The position numbers and the translations under genes are program-made. This document shows, piece after piece, positions 35,378 through 44,193 of a stretch of DNA of 64,000 nt (within the stretch, counting starts at the first letter, position 1; the number at the start of each line of letters is the position of its first letter). The stretch covers positions 1-64,000 of the forward strand of contig CAIQAB010000018.1 of NCBI GenBank assembly GCA_903869675.1, read 5' to 3'. The notes beneath the pieces are model-generated. The model was not told the origin of the DNA. It did not search any database and saw nothing but the letters and a program-made list of their open reading frames with translations. The stretch comes from an uncultured Verrucomicrobiota bacterium. Its GTDB lineage: Bacteria > Verrucomicrobiota > Verrucomicrobiia > Opitutales > Opitutaceae.

Positions 35378-36471
35378 GCTAAAATCCTCCCGCGCCTGAG
35401 TTGATCTTCGCCCAACCGCGCCGCCGGAGCCGACGACAGGTTCCAAGACTGCACCTTGCCGCTCCAAGTTGCATCCCCGCAAAAAACAGCCTCATACCAA
35501 AACCCATAATCCAACGCACCCGCCGCCAACGCATCGTTGAGGACGGCAGCACCGCCCTCAATGAGCACGCCGGTCACGCCCTCGGAGGCGCAGCGCCGCG
35601 CGAAGCTGCCCCACCCCGTCACCCCTCGCGTCGTCTCTTGTTCCCACACCGTCACGCCCGCGGCCTCCAATCGCGCCCGCAGTTGCGGATCCGCCGCAGG
35701 GGTCACCACCACGGTGGTCCGCTCGCGCCATTGATCGGTATAAAGACGAGGCCAGGAAGCCTGAACACCCGCCGCAGTGGCCAGAAGCGGATCGAGCACA
35801 AAACGCCGGGCACAGTCCTCCCGCTGCACTCCACTCTCGGTCCAGCGCCTAGTCAGCGCAGGGTCGTCGGCCCGAACCGTAGCCGCACCCACCAGAATGC
35901 CCGGAAACAACCGCCGCCAGCAGTGCGCATCCGCCCGCGCCGGCTCTCCCGTGATCCAGCGGGAAGTCCCAGGAGGTGGAATTGAAAAACCGTCCTGCGT
36001 CGTGGCGATTTTTCCCGCCAGCAAGGGCAGACCGGTGGTAATCCAGTGGTTGAAAACTAGATTCAAGTCGGCGCACTCCTCGGCGCGCACGCCCGAACGC
36101 ACCTCGACCCCCGCCGCGCGTAGCAAACCGAGCGCACGCCCGGCATGCGCCGGGTTCGGATCGGTCGCACCAATCACCACCCGCGAGATCCCAGCGTCAC
36201 GGATCAAATCGCAACACGCCCCCGTGCGCCCAGGCGTAGAGCACGGCTCCAAGGTAACGTAGAGCGTTGCCCCTGCCGCCGGACGCCGACCGAGCGACGC
36301 CAGCGCGACCCGCTCAGCGTGCGGTCCACCATCCCGGACGTGCCATCCCTCGGCAACCACGACGCCGTCCTCGACCAACACCGAACCTACCATCGGATTA
36401 GGATGCGTATCGCCCCACGCGCGTCGCGCCAGCTGCAAGGCCCGTCCCATCATCGTCTCGTCAAAGTCCAT
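35374..36471 (-). CDS. ribD: Bifunctional riboflavin deaminase/reductase RibD
   Basis: The 365-residue enzyme performs steps two and three of riboflavin synthesis. The N-terminal deaminase has H51-A-E53 and the zinc ligands in EPCSTPGRTGACC (Cys 77 and 86), with HPNPMVGSVLVEDG before it. The C-terminal reductase half contains LLAGKIATTQDGFS, RADDPALTRR and GVLIEGGAAVLNDAL. It lies between a metallo-hydrolase gene and rdgB on the same strand; the other rib genes are not in the window. Confidence 0.95.
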   Translation of the reverse strand: MDFDETMMGRALQLARRAWGDTHPNPMVGSVLVEDGVVVAEGWHVRDGGPHAERVALASLGRRPAAGATLYVTLEPCSTPGRTGACCDLIRDAGISRVVIGATDPNPAHAGRALGLLRAAGVEVRSGVRAEECADLNLVFNHWITTGLPLLAGKIATTQDGFSIPPPGTSRWITGEPARADAHCWRRLFPGILVGAATVRADDPALTRRWTESGVQREDCARRFVLDPLLATAAGVQASWPRLYTDQWRERTTVVVTPAADPQLRARLEAAGVTVWEQETTRGVTGWGSFARRCASEGVTGVLIEGGAAVLNDALAAGALDYGFWYEAVFCGDATWSGKVQSWNLSSAPAARLGEDQLRRGRILA

Positions 36472-36510
36472 CGGGATGGCGTTATAGGACGTGTTTTGGC
36501 CGCCCGAGCC

Positions 36511-37152
36511 TCAGTCGCTCACAAAGGGGTTGCCCGCCCGCTCCGCCGCCACGGTGGTCTCAGCACCATGCCCCGGATATAAAAGCGTTTCCTTCGGCAA
36601 AGTGTAGATGCGGGCGCGAATGGATTTTTCCAGCATCGCCATGCTGCCGCCAGGAAAGTCGGTCCGCCCCACCCCGCCTTGGAAAATTGCATCCCCACAG
36701 AAGGCGGCCCCCTGCGCCTCGCACCAAAACAAAAGACTGCCCGGACAGTGCCCGGGCACATGCCGCGCCTCCCAGGCTCGGCCCAGTGCCTCGAAACGCT
36801 CGCCATCCACCAGCCAGCGGTCCGTCCGCACTGGAGCCAACCGGATGGCAGAGGGCAGAAAAACCTCCATGACCCCGGGCGTCTCCAGTAGGATACGATC
36901 ATCGAAATGCGCACTAACCCGCGCCCCCGTAGCCGCCACCACCTCCGCCGCACCCTGCATATGATCCCAGTGCCCATGGGTCAGCCAAAGCTCCAGCAAG
37001 CGGCATTTCCCCGCCACGAGCAGGGGCGCCACTTGAGTCCAGACATCCCCAGGGGCATCTATCAACACCGCCTCGCCGCGGGATGCGTCGGTCAGGAGGT
37101 AGGCGTTGGTTTCGATCGGACCGGCGGGCAGGACGTGAATCTGGAGCGGCAT
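36511..37152 (-). CDS. Metallo-beta-lactamase fold hydrolase (glyoxalase II-like)
   Basis: The 213-residue product has the metal motif LTHGHWDHMQGA, then HVPGHCPGSLLFWCE, AFCGDAIFQGGVGRTDFPGG and YPGHGAETTVAAE. This pattern is that of the small YcbL/glyoxalase II-like group, which hydrolyse thioesters such as S-lactoylglutathione or related compounds. The exact substrate is not known. The ATG at 37152 (MPLQIHVLPAG) gives the normal start. It is the first gene of the operon with ribD and rdgB. Confidence 0.9.
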   Translation of the reverse strand: MPLQIHVLPAGPIETNAYLLTDASRGEAVLIDAPGDVWTQVAPLLVAGKCRLLELWLTHGHWDHMQGAAEVVAATGARVSAHFDDRILLETPGVMEVFLPSAIRLAPVRTDRWLVDGERFEALGRAWEARHVPGHCPGSLLFWCEAQGAAFCGDAIFQGGVGRTDFPGGSMAMLEKSIRARIYTLPKETLLYPGHGAETTVAAERAGNPFVSD

Positions 37153-37303
37153 GAACCACCAGCACAACCCAAAGCCCCCGCGCCGCAAGTCCGCAGCCAT
37201 CCCGGCCCCAGTCATTGACTCGCATCCAGCCAGGCAGCACCCAGATTAACGCTCGTCCGAACCGCGCCAGATGCGCTCGCGAACCAGAAGCCTACCCGCC
37301 GCC

Positions 37304-37813
37304 ATGCCCGTATTTTTCCATCCCGCGTCTTTGCCCACTCCGCTCGGCGAACTCTCCTTCGCAGTGGACGATAACGCTGCTCTGGTTGCCGTTACGTTCG
37401 GACCTGCAAGCGGCCTCGCGCCACTCTGTGGACTCACCCCCGCTCAAGCCTACGCCCTCGTCCCCGAGCCGGCGCGCACCGCCGCCTTTCGCGAACAGCT
37501 CGCCACCTACTTTACGGACGCCCGCCATGGCCTAGACCTACCCGTCGCTCCCCGCGTCGGCACCCCGTTCCAGCGCCGAGTCTGGCAAACCCTTGCCCGC
37601 ATCCCCTTAGGCGAGACCTGGAGCTACGCCCGCCTTGCATCCGAGGCTGGCAGCGGGTCCCGCGCGGTGGGCGCCGCCGCCGGCGCTAACCCCCTCTCCC
37701 TTGTCCTGCCCTGCCACCGGGTGATCGGCGCCGATGGCTCCCTGACTGGCTACGCCGGAGGTATCGCCCGCAAGCGCTGGCTGCTGCTCCATGAAGGCGC
37801 CATTTTCGCCTGA
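37304..37813 (+). CDS. ogt: Methylated-DNA-[protein]-cysteine S-methyltransferase
   Basis: The 169-residue DNA-repair protein transfers alkyl groups from O6-alkylguanine to its own cysteine. The acceptor lies in LVLPCHRVIGADGSLTGYAGG near residue 137, and the DNA-binding helix-turn-helix in TPFQRRVWQTLARIPLGET and RAVGAAAGANPL before it. No Ada-type N-terminal regulatory domain is present, so Ogt-type is the better name. ATG at 37304 is chosen over an upstream ATG at 37271. Confidence 0.93.
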   Translation: MPVFFHPASLPTPLGELSFAVDDNAALVAVTFGPASGLAPLCGLTPAQAYALVPEPARTAAFREQLATYFTDARHGLDLPVAPRVGTPFQRRVWQTLARIPLGETWSYARLASEAGSGSRAVGAAAGANPLSLVLPCHRVIGADGSLTGYAGGIARKRWLLLHEGAIFA

Positions 37814-37889
37814 AGTCGCCTGCTTCCCCGGTTCCAGACGTGGTTTTTCGTGTCAAGAGCCGGAACCTGAAGCTAACAATTACCCACCC

Positions 37890-38366
37890 GTGATCTCACC
37901 GGAAAAACACCTCGCCTACGCCGTTGGCTACCTTGCGCTCGACCTCCACCCACAGGCCCGCGCCGAACTCACCGACCTTTCCCCCGAGTTTCTCGCGACC
38001 CCGCCCGCCCTTCAGCTCCGCGTTGAAATAGCCATGGCCAGCAACGCTTGGAATGAAGTCGTTGAGCTCGCCCCCGAGCTCGTCGCCGTGGACAACACCG
38101 CCGAGCGCCCTTGGATCGCCTGGGCCTACGCTCTGCGTGAATTACAACGCATCCACGAAGCCCAGGAAATTCTCTTCACCGGCCGGCGCCTTATCACCGA
38201 CCCCGACCCCATCGTGGACTACAATCTCGCCTGCTACGCCTGCCTGCTCGGCGAACTGGACGATGCGCGTATGCTGCTCGCCGACGTCTGCGCCCGCGAC
38301 CCCGCCTGGCGCGAAATAGCACTTGCCGACTCCGATCTAACCGCGCTGGACCTCGACCTAACCTGA
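37890..38366 (+). CDS. TPR-like helical repeat protein
   Basis: The product of about 158 residues consists of paired helices with TPR-style spacing (YAVGYLALDLHPQARAEL, WIAWAYALRELQRIHEAQEIL, YNLACYACLLGELDDARMLL). It has no signal peptide. Such proteins act as protein-binding scaffolds; the partner is unknown. Start is uncertain: GTG at 37890 gives a compact protein, while an ATG at 37791 would overlap ogt and add a low-complexity leader. Confidence 0.7.
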   Translation: MISPEKHLAYAVGYLALDLHPQARAELTDLSPEFLATPPALQLRVEIAMASNAWNEVVELAPELVAVDNTAERPWIAWAYALRELQRIHEAQEILFTGRRLITDPDPIVDYNLACYACLLGELDDARMLLADVCARDPAWREIALADSDLTALDLDLT

Positions 38367-38511
38367 GCAGAAGTATGCAAAGCGGGCTGAAGCCGTCCGA
38401 CGCAACTATCGTTACTAGGCTTCAAACCAGGGGCCACACCCCACGCCATCCGAGAAGGCCCCGAGCTTCTAGGCTGTTTACAGCGCATGAGGAATATAGC
38501 TAACCTACGAT

Positions 38512-39006
38512 ATGCCCTGTTCCCTCCCGGCGAACACCCTTTTCCTGTTCCTTCTCCTCCCCTCCTTGGGACTTTTATCCGGATGCTCCTCCTTCGCATC
38601 CCGTGCCAAGGAAAAAGCCCCCCTCTTTTCCGTCCTCGATGCCTCCACCCAAGCACGTTTGGAGGCCCGCCATATCCAGATCGGGGATACCGCTGACATG
38701 GTTTACATCGCGCTAGGGCGCCCGAATGAGACACTGGAAAAAACCACCGCCTCCGGGACAGCAGAAATCTGGATCTACAGTGCTTACTGGGAGGAATATC
38801 AGGGCACTCGCTTGGTCGGCTACCGACCGGATGTCGCCTACGACCCTGGCACTAAAAAATACCAGGTTTCCTACCGGCCTGATTACCAACCTATCTACAC
38901 ACCGCACGTCGAGGACCGCCTACGCGTGACCTTCGAGGCCGGTCACGTCACTATAGTGGAAAAAGCCCAGACCGACTCCCGAACCACCGGCGGTGATATT
39001 CACTAA
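38512..39006 (+). CDS. SmpA/BamE-like lipoprotein
   Basis: The 164-residue product begins with a lipoprotein signal (LLSGC, Cys at residue 25). The segment HIQIGDTADMVYIALGRPNETLEK followed by AEIWIYSAYW resembles the core of SmpA/BamE-type small outer-membrane lipoproteins, in which a helix pair precedes a short sheet. A BAM-complex role is possible but not shown; many unrelated lipoproteins share this fold. Confidence 0.65.
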   Translation: MPCSLPANTLFLFLLLPSLGLLSGCSSFASRAKEKAPLFSVLDASTQARLEARHIQIGDTADMVYIALGRPNETLEKTTASGTAEIWIYSAYWEEYQGTRLVGYRPDVAYDPGTKKYQVSYRPDYQPIYTPHVEDRLRVTFEAGHVTIVEKAQTDSRTTGGDIH

Positions 39007-39162
39007 ATGTTTAGTGGTTTAGTGGTTCGCCTCGTGCCCATCGATTCAGGGTAACCTCAATCGACTATTACCAACTTCAAGTAACCCGCTGTAACCCACG
39101 CCCAAGGCCTGTCCGTTTTATCGCGGCAAACCCTCCCCACGAAAATCCGGATAGGATTTGCA

Positions 39163-39192
39163 CAAAAAAGCCCGCCTCAAAAGAGGCGGGCT
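39163..39192 (-). terminator. Intrinsic terminator of the FecR-domain gene
   Basis: AGCCCGCCTC (39169-39178) pairs perfectly with GAGGCGGGCT (39183-39192) around an AAAA loop. On the minus strand it is followed by a T-run (A-run 39164-39169 on the plus strand), 28 bases past the stop codon. Confidence 0.9.
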
Positions 39193-39219
39193 GAAATCTT
39201 CTAAACTACGAAGTCTTGA

Positions 39220-40272
39220 TCAGTTCGGGCTGACAGGATCCACGACAGTGGTGTCAGGGATCGTGGGGCCGGAGGGAATACCACCACCGGTCGATCCGCC
39301 GGATGAGCCGCCCGTAGAGCCGGTTGAGCCAGTCGAACCACCACCGAGGCTACCGATGTTAGCAACACCTGCCGCACCACCGACGCTAGCAGCTGCCGCG
39401 GCGGAATAAGATCCAGTGCTAGTGGCGGTTGTGCCACCGGTGGAAGCGGTATCACCAGTAGCGGAGGTCCCACCCGTGGCAGTGGTCTCACCAGTTGTAG
39501 CGGTCCCACCTGTGGTGGTCTCACCGGTAGCAGTGGTCTCACCGGTAGCAGTGGTTTCACCAGCAGCGGGAGCCGCAGGGGCCGGAGCCTCACCGGCTTG
39601 CACCTGAGTAGCAGAAGGAGCATCAGGGGACTCGCTAGCCGCTTCCATGGCAGCCAAAGCGGCAGGAGGGGCAGCCTGGACTCCACCACCGGTGGAACTG
39701 AGCGTTTGACCTGCACTCACGGGAGTGGCGGTGCCGTCAGCGGATTGAACTACAACTGCACCAGAGGCGCACGTGACATTAAAGGCGCCTGTGGCCGCGC
39801 TGTATGACACTTCCAAATCTGTGCCGCGCACGCCGGCCGCTCCGACCGGAGAAGTGATATTGAATTCCGAACCCTTCTTAAGCTTGGCAACCTTCGAGAT
39901 TACGGAACCGTCAACAATGTGGATCTTGGTGTTGGAAACAGAAGGCTCGGCGCCAACCGGGATGGCACCGCTGAAAGGCTTCTGATCGAAATTAATCACT
40001 ACCTCAGAGGCCGGACGCACGGTGGCAGTAGAACCGCTCGCGAAAACGACGATGGCCAAGGAGCCGGGAGCGGTCTTGATGGTGGAGCCTTGGGGCAGGG
40101 TGGTGCCGGGCGCGAGCTTCACATAATTCGTGGCACCAGCGAGTTTATAGGAAACATCGCCCTTAACAGTGGAGGCAGCAAAGGTGCCGGGAGCCATGTC
40201 AGCGGCATGAGCCGCTAAGGCAAGGAAAGTGGCGGTAAGACCCGCGGTGATCCAACGAAGTATATTTTTCAT
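39220..40272 (-). CDS. FecR-domain exported protein with Thr/Gly/Ser repeat tail
   Basis: The 350-residue product has a signal peptide (MKNILRWITAGLTATFLALAAHA) shown here in part, then a FecR-like domain (about residues 30-170) with GDVSYKLAG, TTLPQGSTIKTAPGS and SPVGAAGVRGTDLEVSYS. A long low-complexity tail follows with TGETTA-type repeats and then Gly/Ser repeats up to the end. In other bacteria FecR domains relay signals to ECF sigma factors, but no sigma gene is adjacent and this protein is exported without a membrane anchor, so a surface or structural role is more likely. ATG at 40272 is chosen from several upstream options. Confidence 0.8.
   Translation of the reverse strand: MKNILRWITAGLTATFLALAAHAADMAPGTFAASTVKGDVSYKLAGATNYVKLAPGTTLPQGSTIKTAPGSLAIVVFASGSTATVRPASEVVINFDQKPFSGAIPVGAEPSVSNTKIHIVDGSVISKVAKLKKGSEFNITSPVGAAGVRGTDLEVSYSAATGAFNVTCASGAVVVQSADGTATPVSAGQTLSSTGGGVQAAPPAALAAMEAASESPDAPSATQVQAGEAPAPAAPAAGETTATGETTATGETTTGGTATTGETTATGGTSATGDTASTGGTTATSTGSYSAAAAASVGGAAGVANIGSLGGGSTGSTGSTGGSSGGSTGGGIPSGPTIPDTTVVDPVSPN
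39412..39560. repeat. Tandem 18-base repeats inside the FecR-domain gene
   Basis: Near-identical units such as GGTAGCAGTGGTCTCACC (plus strand) occur in tandem and encode TGETTA-type hexapeptides on the minus strand. Copies vary in a few bases. Such arrays can change length by slipped replication. Confidence 0.7.
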
Positions 40273-40582
40273 AAGCGTAATAAGAAAAGCAAAGTAATGG
40301 CAAAATACGGTCAACACCATAAACGTAAGGATTCGGGCACGACATGCAAGCGCACATGCAAAGACGTGCCCTTTCATCGCTTAAAGTCACGGATTTGTAG
40401 CAATAAACGAGATATCATCGTCCGTAAAACGCCTGAATAATACTCGAACTAATCCCGCCCCCCTTGATCGGGCACCGCTCAGGGCTCAGTTCAAAGATTA
40501 AAAACGGCATCCAGTCACACCCTCAGCTTTTCGCCTTTTTCCTTTCGCAACGCTCCGCCGCCACCAAGCTGAGCCGTTCCGA
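40273..40582. other. Divergent intergenic stretch between FecR gene and SNF2 gene
   Basis: About 310 bases must hold the promoters of both divergent genes. I see no gene and no clear operator. Possible frames over the SNF2 start are shadows of that gene. Confidence 0.4.
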
Positions 40583-43036
40583 ATGTTGCGCCTCCTGCTC
40601 CCTCCGAATTTGCCCGCCGCCGCGCTGCGCGACGCCATACCCATCAAGATTCAGCTCGATCCGCAGGCCACGCCTGTGCCCGCCCAATTTCCCGGCCTTG
40701 CTGTCCTTGCCCGTATCGGCGGAGGCGGGGCTACTCCTCCCCCTTTTCTTCAGTTAACCCGCGCCCAATTGCGCGAGTTGGTGACCGCGCTGACTGGGCA
40801 ACCGGTATTCGCTGCTCTGGCGGAGCCGGATAAAAATCTGCTCTGGCTCGGCCCCCGCCTGCGCGGCGTGAGCGAACACCTGACGCCCGCCACGCCCCTG
40901 CCCTCCGCCTCCGCACCCATCCCCTCCGCCGGCCCCCGCTCTCTCTCGGTTCGCACTCCGCGCATCGTGCCACACGACGAACCCCTTACCCCGTTGCTAG
41001 TCGATGGGAGCGAACACTATTTGGCCATCGGCCTGCCCTCCCGCGAAGCTCCCGGCTACGTTGCCGCCCGCGAGTTGCTTTCTACTCACGGTTTCGCCCT
41101 AGATCCCTCCACAAAAAAATGGTGGCTGCGTGATCGCCACAAGGTCCTCAATTTCCTCGCCGCCCACGGCGAGGCCCTGCGCAGTCGCTTCCACGCCGAC
41201 TTCACCCTGAATTTCGAGAAGAACACCGCCAGCCTCGCCAAGGCCCGAGTGGAGGCGAAAGTCGCCGAAGCCGGCGGCGGCGAGTTCGCCGTGACCGTTG
41301 GCCTCGCCGCTGGAAAAGTCACCGAGGAGGAGCTGCGCACCGCTCTGGCCGCAGGTCGACGCTTTGTGGAGGATGGGAAAAAAATCTATCTACTGCCGCC
41401 CGACCAGTTGGAACGACTCGCCAAGGCCCAGGCGGCCCTTGCCGGCGGCACCGCCGCCCCGGTCGTCGCCCGCAAGATCCAGCGCGTGGCCGCAGCCCGT
41501 ATCCCCGAGCTCCAGGACATGCTCGATGAAATCTCGCCCGATGCCCAGACGCCCGAAGGCTGGCGCCGCCGCGCCGAGGCGCTGCGCGACCTATCCCGCC
41601 TCGAACCCGCACCTCTACCACCCGACTTCGCCGCCACCCTGCGCCCCTACCAGCAGATCGGCGCCGCCTGGTTGTGGCACCTGCACCGCCACGACCTCGG
41701 CGGCATCCTCGCCGACGAAATGGGCCTCGGGAAAACCGCCCAGGCCCTCGCCCTGCTCGCCGCCATCGGCCACGCCACTGCCTCGAAACAGCGCCGCCCC
41801 TCGCTGGTGGTCTGCCCTGCCTCGCTGGTGGAGAACTGGCGCCGCGAGGCCGCCCGCTTCGCTCCTGGCCTGCGCGTGTTCATCCACCACGGCACGAACC
41901 GCCTCGCCTCGACCGAGGCCGCCGCCGCGCACGATTTGTTCATCACCTCCTACGGCACGCTAGGCCGGGATGCGGAACTGTTCGCCGAACTAGACCTTGC
42001 CACTTTGGTCGCCGACGAGGCCCAGCATGCTAAAAATCGTCGCTCCCTGAACGCCCGCGCCCTCCGGGGACTGCATGCCCAGAGTCGTATCCTTCTCACA
42101 GGCACCCCAGTGGAGAACTCGCTCGAGGACCTGCGCACGCTCTTCGAAATCGTGTTGCCCAGCTACGTCGATGCCAAGCTCCCCGCCGCCCTCGGCTCAG
42201 GCGTTAAGTCGGCTGACCGGGACTGGCAGGATGAACGTCTGCGTAAACAAACTGCCCCCTATATCCTTCGCCGGACCAAGTCCGCCGTCGCCACCGAGCT
42301 GCCACCAAAGATCGAGCAAGTGATTTTCTGCACCCCGACAAGCGAACAGCTTGCACTCTACCAAGATTACCAGCGCAGATCCGAGGAACAACTTAACGCC
42401 CTAGCCGCCGATGGTGCCTCGGAAAACTCCCAACGCCTAGCCACCCTCACTCAGCTCCTCCGCCTGCGCCAGATTTGCTGCGACCCGCGTCTGGTCGAGC
42501 AGATGGCCGAGGCCTCTTCGTCGGCCAAACTGGAAGCCTTCCGCGAACTCCTCGCGGAGGCGATCGACGACGGGCACCGCCTGCTCGTGTTCTCCCAGTT
42601 CACCAGCCTGCTCGGACTCCTCCGCGACGAACTCGACAAACAGGGGATCGCCTTCTGCTACCTCGACGGCTCCACCCCGCAGAAACAACGCCAGGTCGAG
42701 GTGGACCGCTACAACGCCTCGCCTGACATCCCGGTATTTCTCATCTCGCTCAAGGCCGGCGGCACCGGCCTCAATCTCACCGGCGCCGATACCGTGGTCC
42801 ACTTCGACCCGTGGTGGAACCCCGCCGCCGAGGCCCAAGCGACCGACCGCGCCCACCGCATCGGCCAGACCAAGGTCGTGACCAGCTACAAACTGATCTG
42901 CGCCGGCACGGTGGAAGAGAAGGTCATGATGCTTCAGGACGAAAAACGCCGCCTTCTGGCCGACGTGTTCGAAGCGAGCGATGCGGTGAATGCGAAACTA
43001 ACCCTCTCGGACCTCCGCGACCTGCTGGCTCGCTGA
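40583..43036 (+). CDS. SNF2-family DNA translocase/helicase
   Basis: The 817-residue protein has an N-terminal region without a known domain (about 1-330), then the SNF2 ATPase core: Walker A DEMGLGKTAQALALL near 379-393, DEAQ near 478, and SYGTLGRDAELF between. The C-terminal helicase lobe has RLLVFSQFTSLL, LISLKAGGTGLNLTGADTVVHFDPWWNP and QATDRAHRIGQ near 752-762. Such bacterial SNF2 proteins resemble HepA-type translocases that remodel protein-DNA or RNA polymerase complexes. It ends about 90 bases before tRNA-Phe. No methylase or nuclease partner is next to it. Confidence 0.88.
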   Translation: MLRLLLPPNLPAAALRDAIPIKIQLDPQATPVPAQFPGLAVLARIGGGGATPPPFLQLTRAQLRELVTALTGQPVFAALAEPDKNLLWLGPRLRGVSEHLTPATPLPSASAPIPSAGPRSLSVRTPRIVPHDEPLTPLLVDGSEHYLAIGLPSREAPGYVAARELLSTHGFALDPSTKKWWLRDRHKVLNFLAAHGEALRSRFHADFTLNFEKNTASLAKARVEAKVAEAGGGEFAVTVGLAAGKVTEEELRTALAAGRRFVEDGKKIYLLPPDQLERLAKAQAALAGGTAAPVVARKIQRVAAARIPELQDMLDEISPDAQTPEGWRRRAEALRDLSRLEPAPLPPDFAATLRPYQQIGAAWLWHLHRHDLGGILADEMGLGKTAQALALLAAIGHATASKQRRPSLVVCPASLVENWRREAARFAPGLRVFIHHGTNRLASTEAAAAHDLFITSYGTLGRDAELFAELDLATLVADEAQHAKNRRSLNARALRGLHAQSRILLTGTPVENSLEDLRTLFEIVLPSYVDAKLPAALGSGVKSADRDWQDERLRKQTAPYILRRTKSAVATELPPKIEQVIFCTPTSEQLALYQDYQRRSEEQLNALAADGASENSQRLATLTQLLRLRQICCDPRLVEQMAEASSSAKLEAFRELLAEAIDDGHRLLVFSQFTSLLGLLRDELDKQGIAFCYLDGSTPQKQRQVEVDRYNASPDIPVFLISLKAGGTGLNLTGADTVVHFDPWWNPAAEAQATDRAHRIGQTKVVTSYKLICAGTVEEKVMMLQDEKRRLLADVFEASDAVNAKLTLSDLRDLLAR

Positions 43037-43124
43037 ACCGGCCGCCGGAGCAGTGGACAAAATTCCCGTTGACGCCCCCCCCGCCCGCCTTTTGCTCCCC
43101 ATTCCCGCAGTTCGCTGCGGCGTC

Positions 43125-43200
43125 GGCAAGATAGCTCAGTCGGTAGAGCAGTTGACTGAAAATCAACGTGTCCCCGGTTCGATTCCGGGTCTTGCCACCA
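43125..43200 (+). tRNA. tRNA-Phe (GAA)
   Basis: The acceptor stem GGCAAGA (43125-43131) pairs with TCTTGCC (43190-43196); the anticodon arm TTGACTGAAAATCAA reads GAA; the T-arm CCCGGTTCGATTCCGGG is standard; CCA is encoded at 43198-43200. It is the only tRNA in the window. Its 3' end is a common target for integrating elements, but no integrase or repeat of that end was seen. Confidence 0.98.
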
Positions 43201-43401
43201 CTTTTCCCCTTAAAAAAGGGAGCCATTCTAGGCGGGTGCTGAATTCGGGAAAATTCCCACGGTCTTACCGCGCAAAAAAACTGGCCCAGCTGATCCAGGC
43301 AAAGGCTTACGGCGTAACAACCGACGCGAGCTAAAGTCCAGCCAAGCCAAAAACCCTCAAAGCTTGCCGGGGGATTTTTCATCGCCGAACGTATCACCCG
43401 C

Positions 43402-43731
43402 ATGCCCCCTACGACCGATCCCGCCCTCAGCGCGCTCCTCCGCCGCGCCGATCCGGCCGGTTCCATCGAACCCCTGCCACCTGAGGGCTTCGCCGCGGCC
43501 GTGCACCGCCGACTTCGTGCCCGAGCTTCCGTTTCATGGTGGGCTCGCCTCGGCCTCGCCCGCGAAATCCTGCCTTTCGCCTCCGCGCTCACGCTGGTGG
43601 GCGCACTCGCAGGCAGCGGCTTGGCCTACGCCGCCCAGCGCTCCCATACGACGACCGTCCACGCCGCTGCCTACGCCCGGAGCATAGACCCGTGGCTGAT
43701 GCACGGTCCCGCGCTGGCCTCCCTTCATTAA
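43402..43731 (+). CDS. Small single-pass membrane protein of the sigma-factor operon
   Basis: The 109-residue product has a hydrophilic, Arg- and Pro-rich N-terminal half and one membrane helix at about residues 58-80 (LPFASALTLVGALAGSGLAYA), then a short tail. I do not recognise the family. The arrangement, cytoplasmic part then helix, is like short anti-sigma proteins. It precedes a periplasmic sensor-like gene by nine bases and a sigma factor after that, so it may belong to one signalling unit. Confidence 0.65.
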   Translation: MPPTTDPALSALLRRADPAGSIEPLPPEGFAAAVHRRLRARASVSWWARLGLAREILPFASALTLVGALAGSGLAYAAQRSHTTTVHAAAYARSIDPWLMHGPALASLH

Positions 43732-43740
43732 CGCCCGACC

Positions 43741-44193
43741 GTGTCGCGACGATTGGTTCTCTTTCTCGGCCTGATCCTGCTCGCCGGCTTAGTCGGCTAC
43801 AGCCTCACCCATCGTTTGCTCCCAGCACCCGCGACCGACGCTGAAGGGCGCCATCGCTGGTTGTGCGATGAATTCAACTTAAGTCCTGCCCAGTCCGCCC
43901 GCATTGACGCCCTCCAAGCCAGCTACGCCCCGGTCTGCGCCGGCCATTGCGATGCCATTTCCCGCGCTCACGCGGCCTTCGACGCCGCCACCGAAGCCAC
44001 TGCCCGCACCGCCGCGCTAGCCGAACTGGAGCGCCTGAAAATACTCTGCACCGAAGCCACCCGAGCCCACCTGCATGCCGTCGCTGCCTGCATGCGGCCA
44101 GAGCAAGGGGCACGTTTTCTCGCCCTGATGGAGCCACGTGTGATGCACAGCGAAAGCCATACCGGCGCGCCCGCGCTCGACGGCCGACCATGA
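43741..44193 (+). CDS. Periplasmic heavy-metal-sensor-like protein (CnrR/ZraP-type helical protein)
   Basis: The 150-residue product starts from GTG, has an N-terminal membrane anchor (about residues 5-22) and a helical periplasmic part with LCDEFNLSPAQSARIDALQASYAP, a typical start of the LTXXQ-like/heavy-metal-sensor group. Several Cys (APVCAGHCD, LKILCTE, AACMRPEQ) could bind metal. In Cupriavidus CnrR-type proteins bind metal and signal to a sigma factor. Its last bases overlap the sigma gene by four, supporting a joint role. Metal and signal are unproven. Confidence 0.7.
   Translation: MSRRLVLFLGLILLAGLVGYSLTHRLLPAPATDAEGRHRWLCDEFNLSPAQSARIDALQASYAPVCAGHCDAISRAHAAFDAATEATARTAALAELERLKILCTEATRAHLHAVAACMRPEQGARFLALMEPRVMHSESHTGAPALDGRP

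Noticed and set aside
39412-39560. A CRISPR array
   Set aside because: The repeats are contiguous 18-base units without spacers and lie inside a coding frame.
43125-43401. An element integrated at tRNA-Phe
   Set aside because: No integrase, no second copy of the tRNA 3' end and no composition change nearby.
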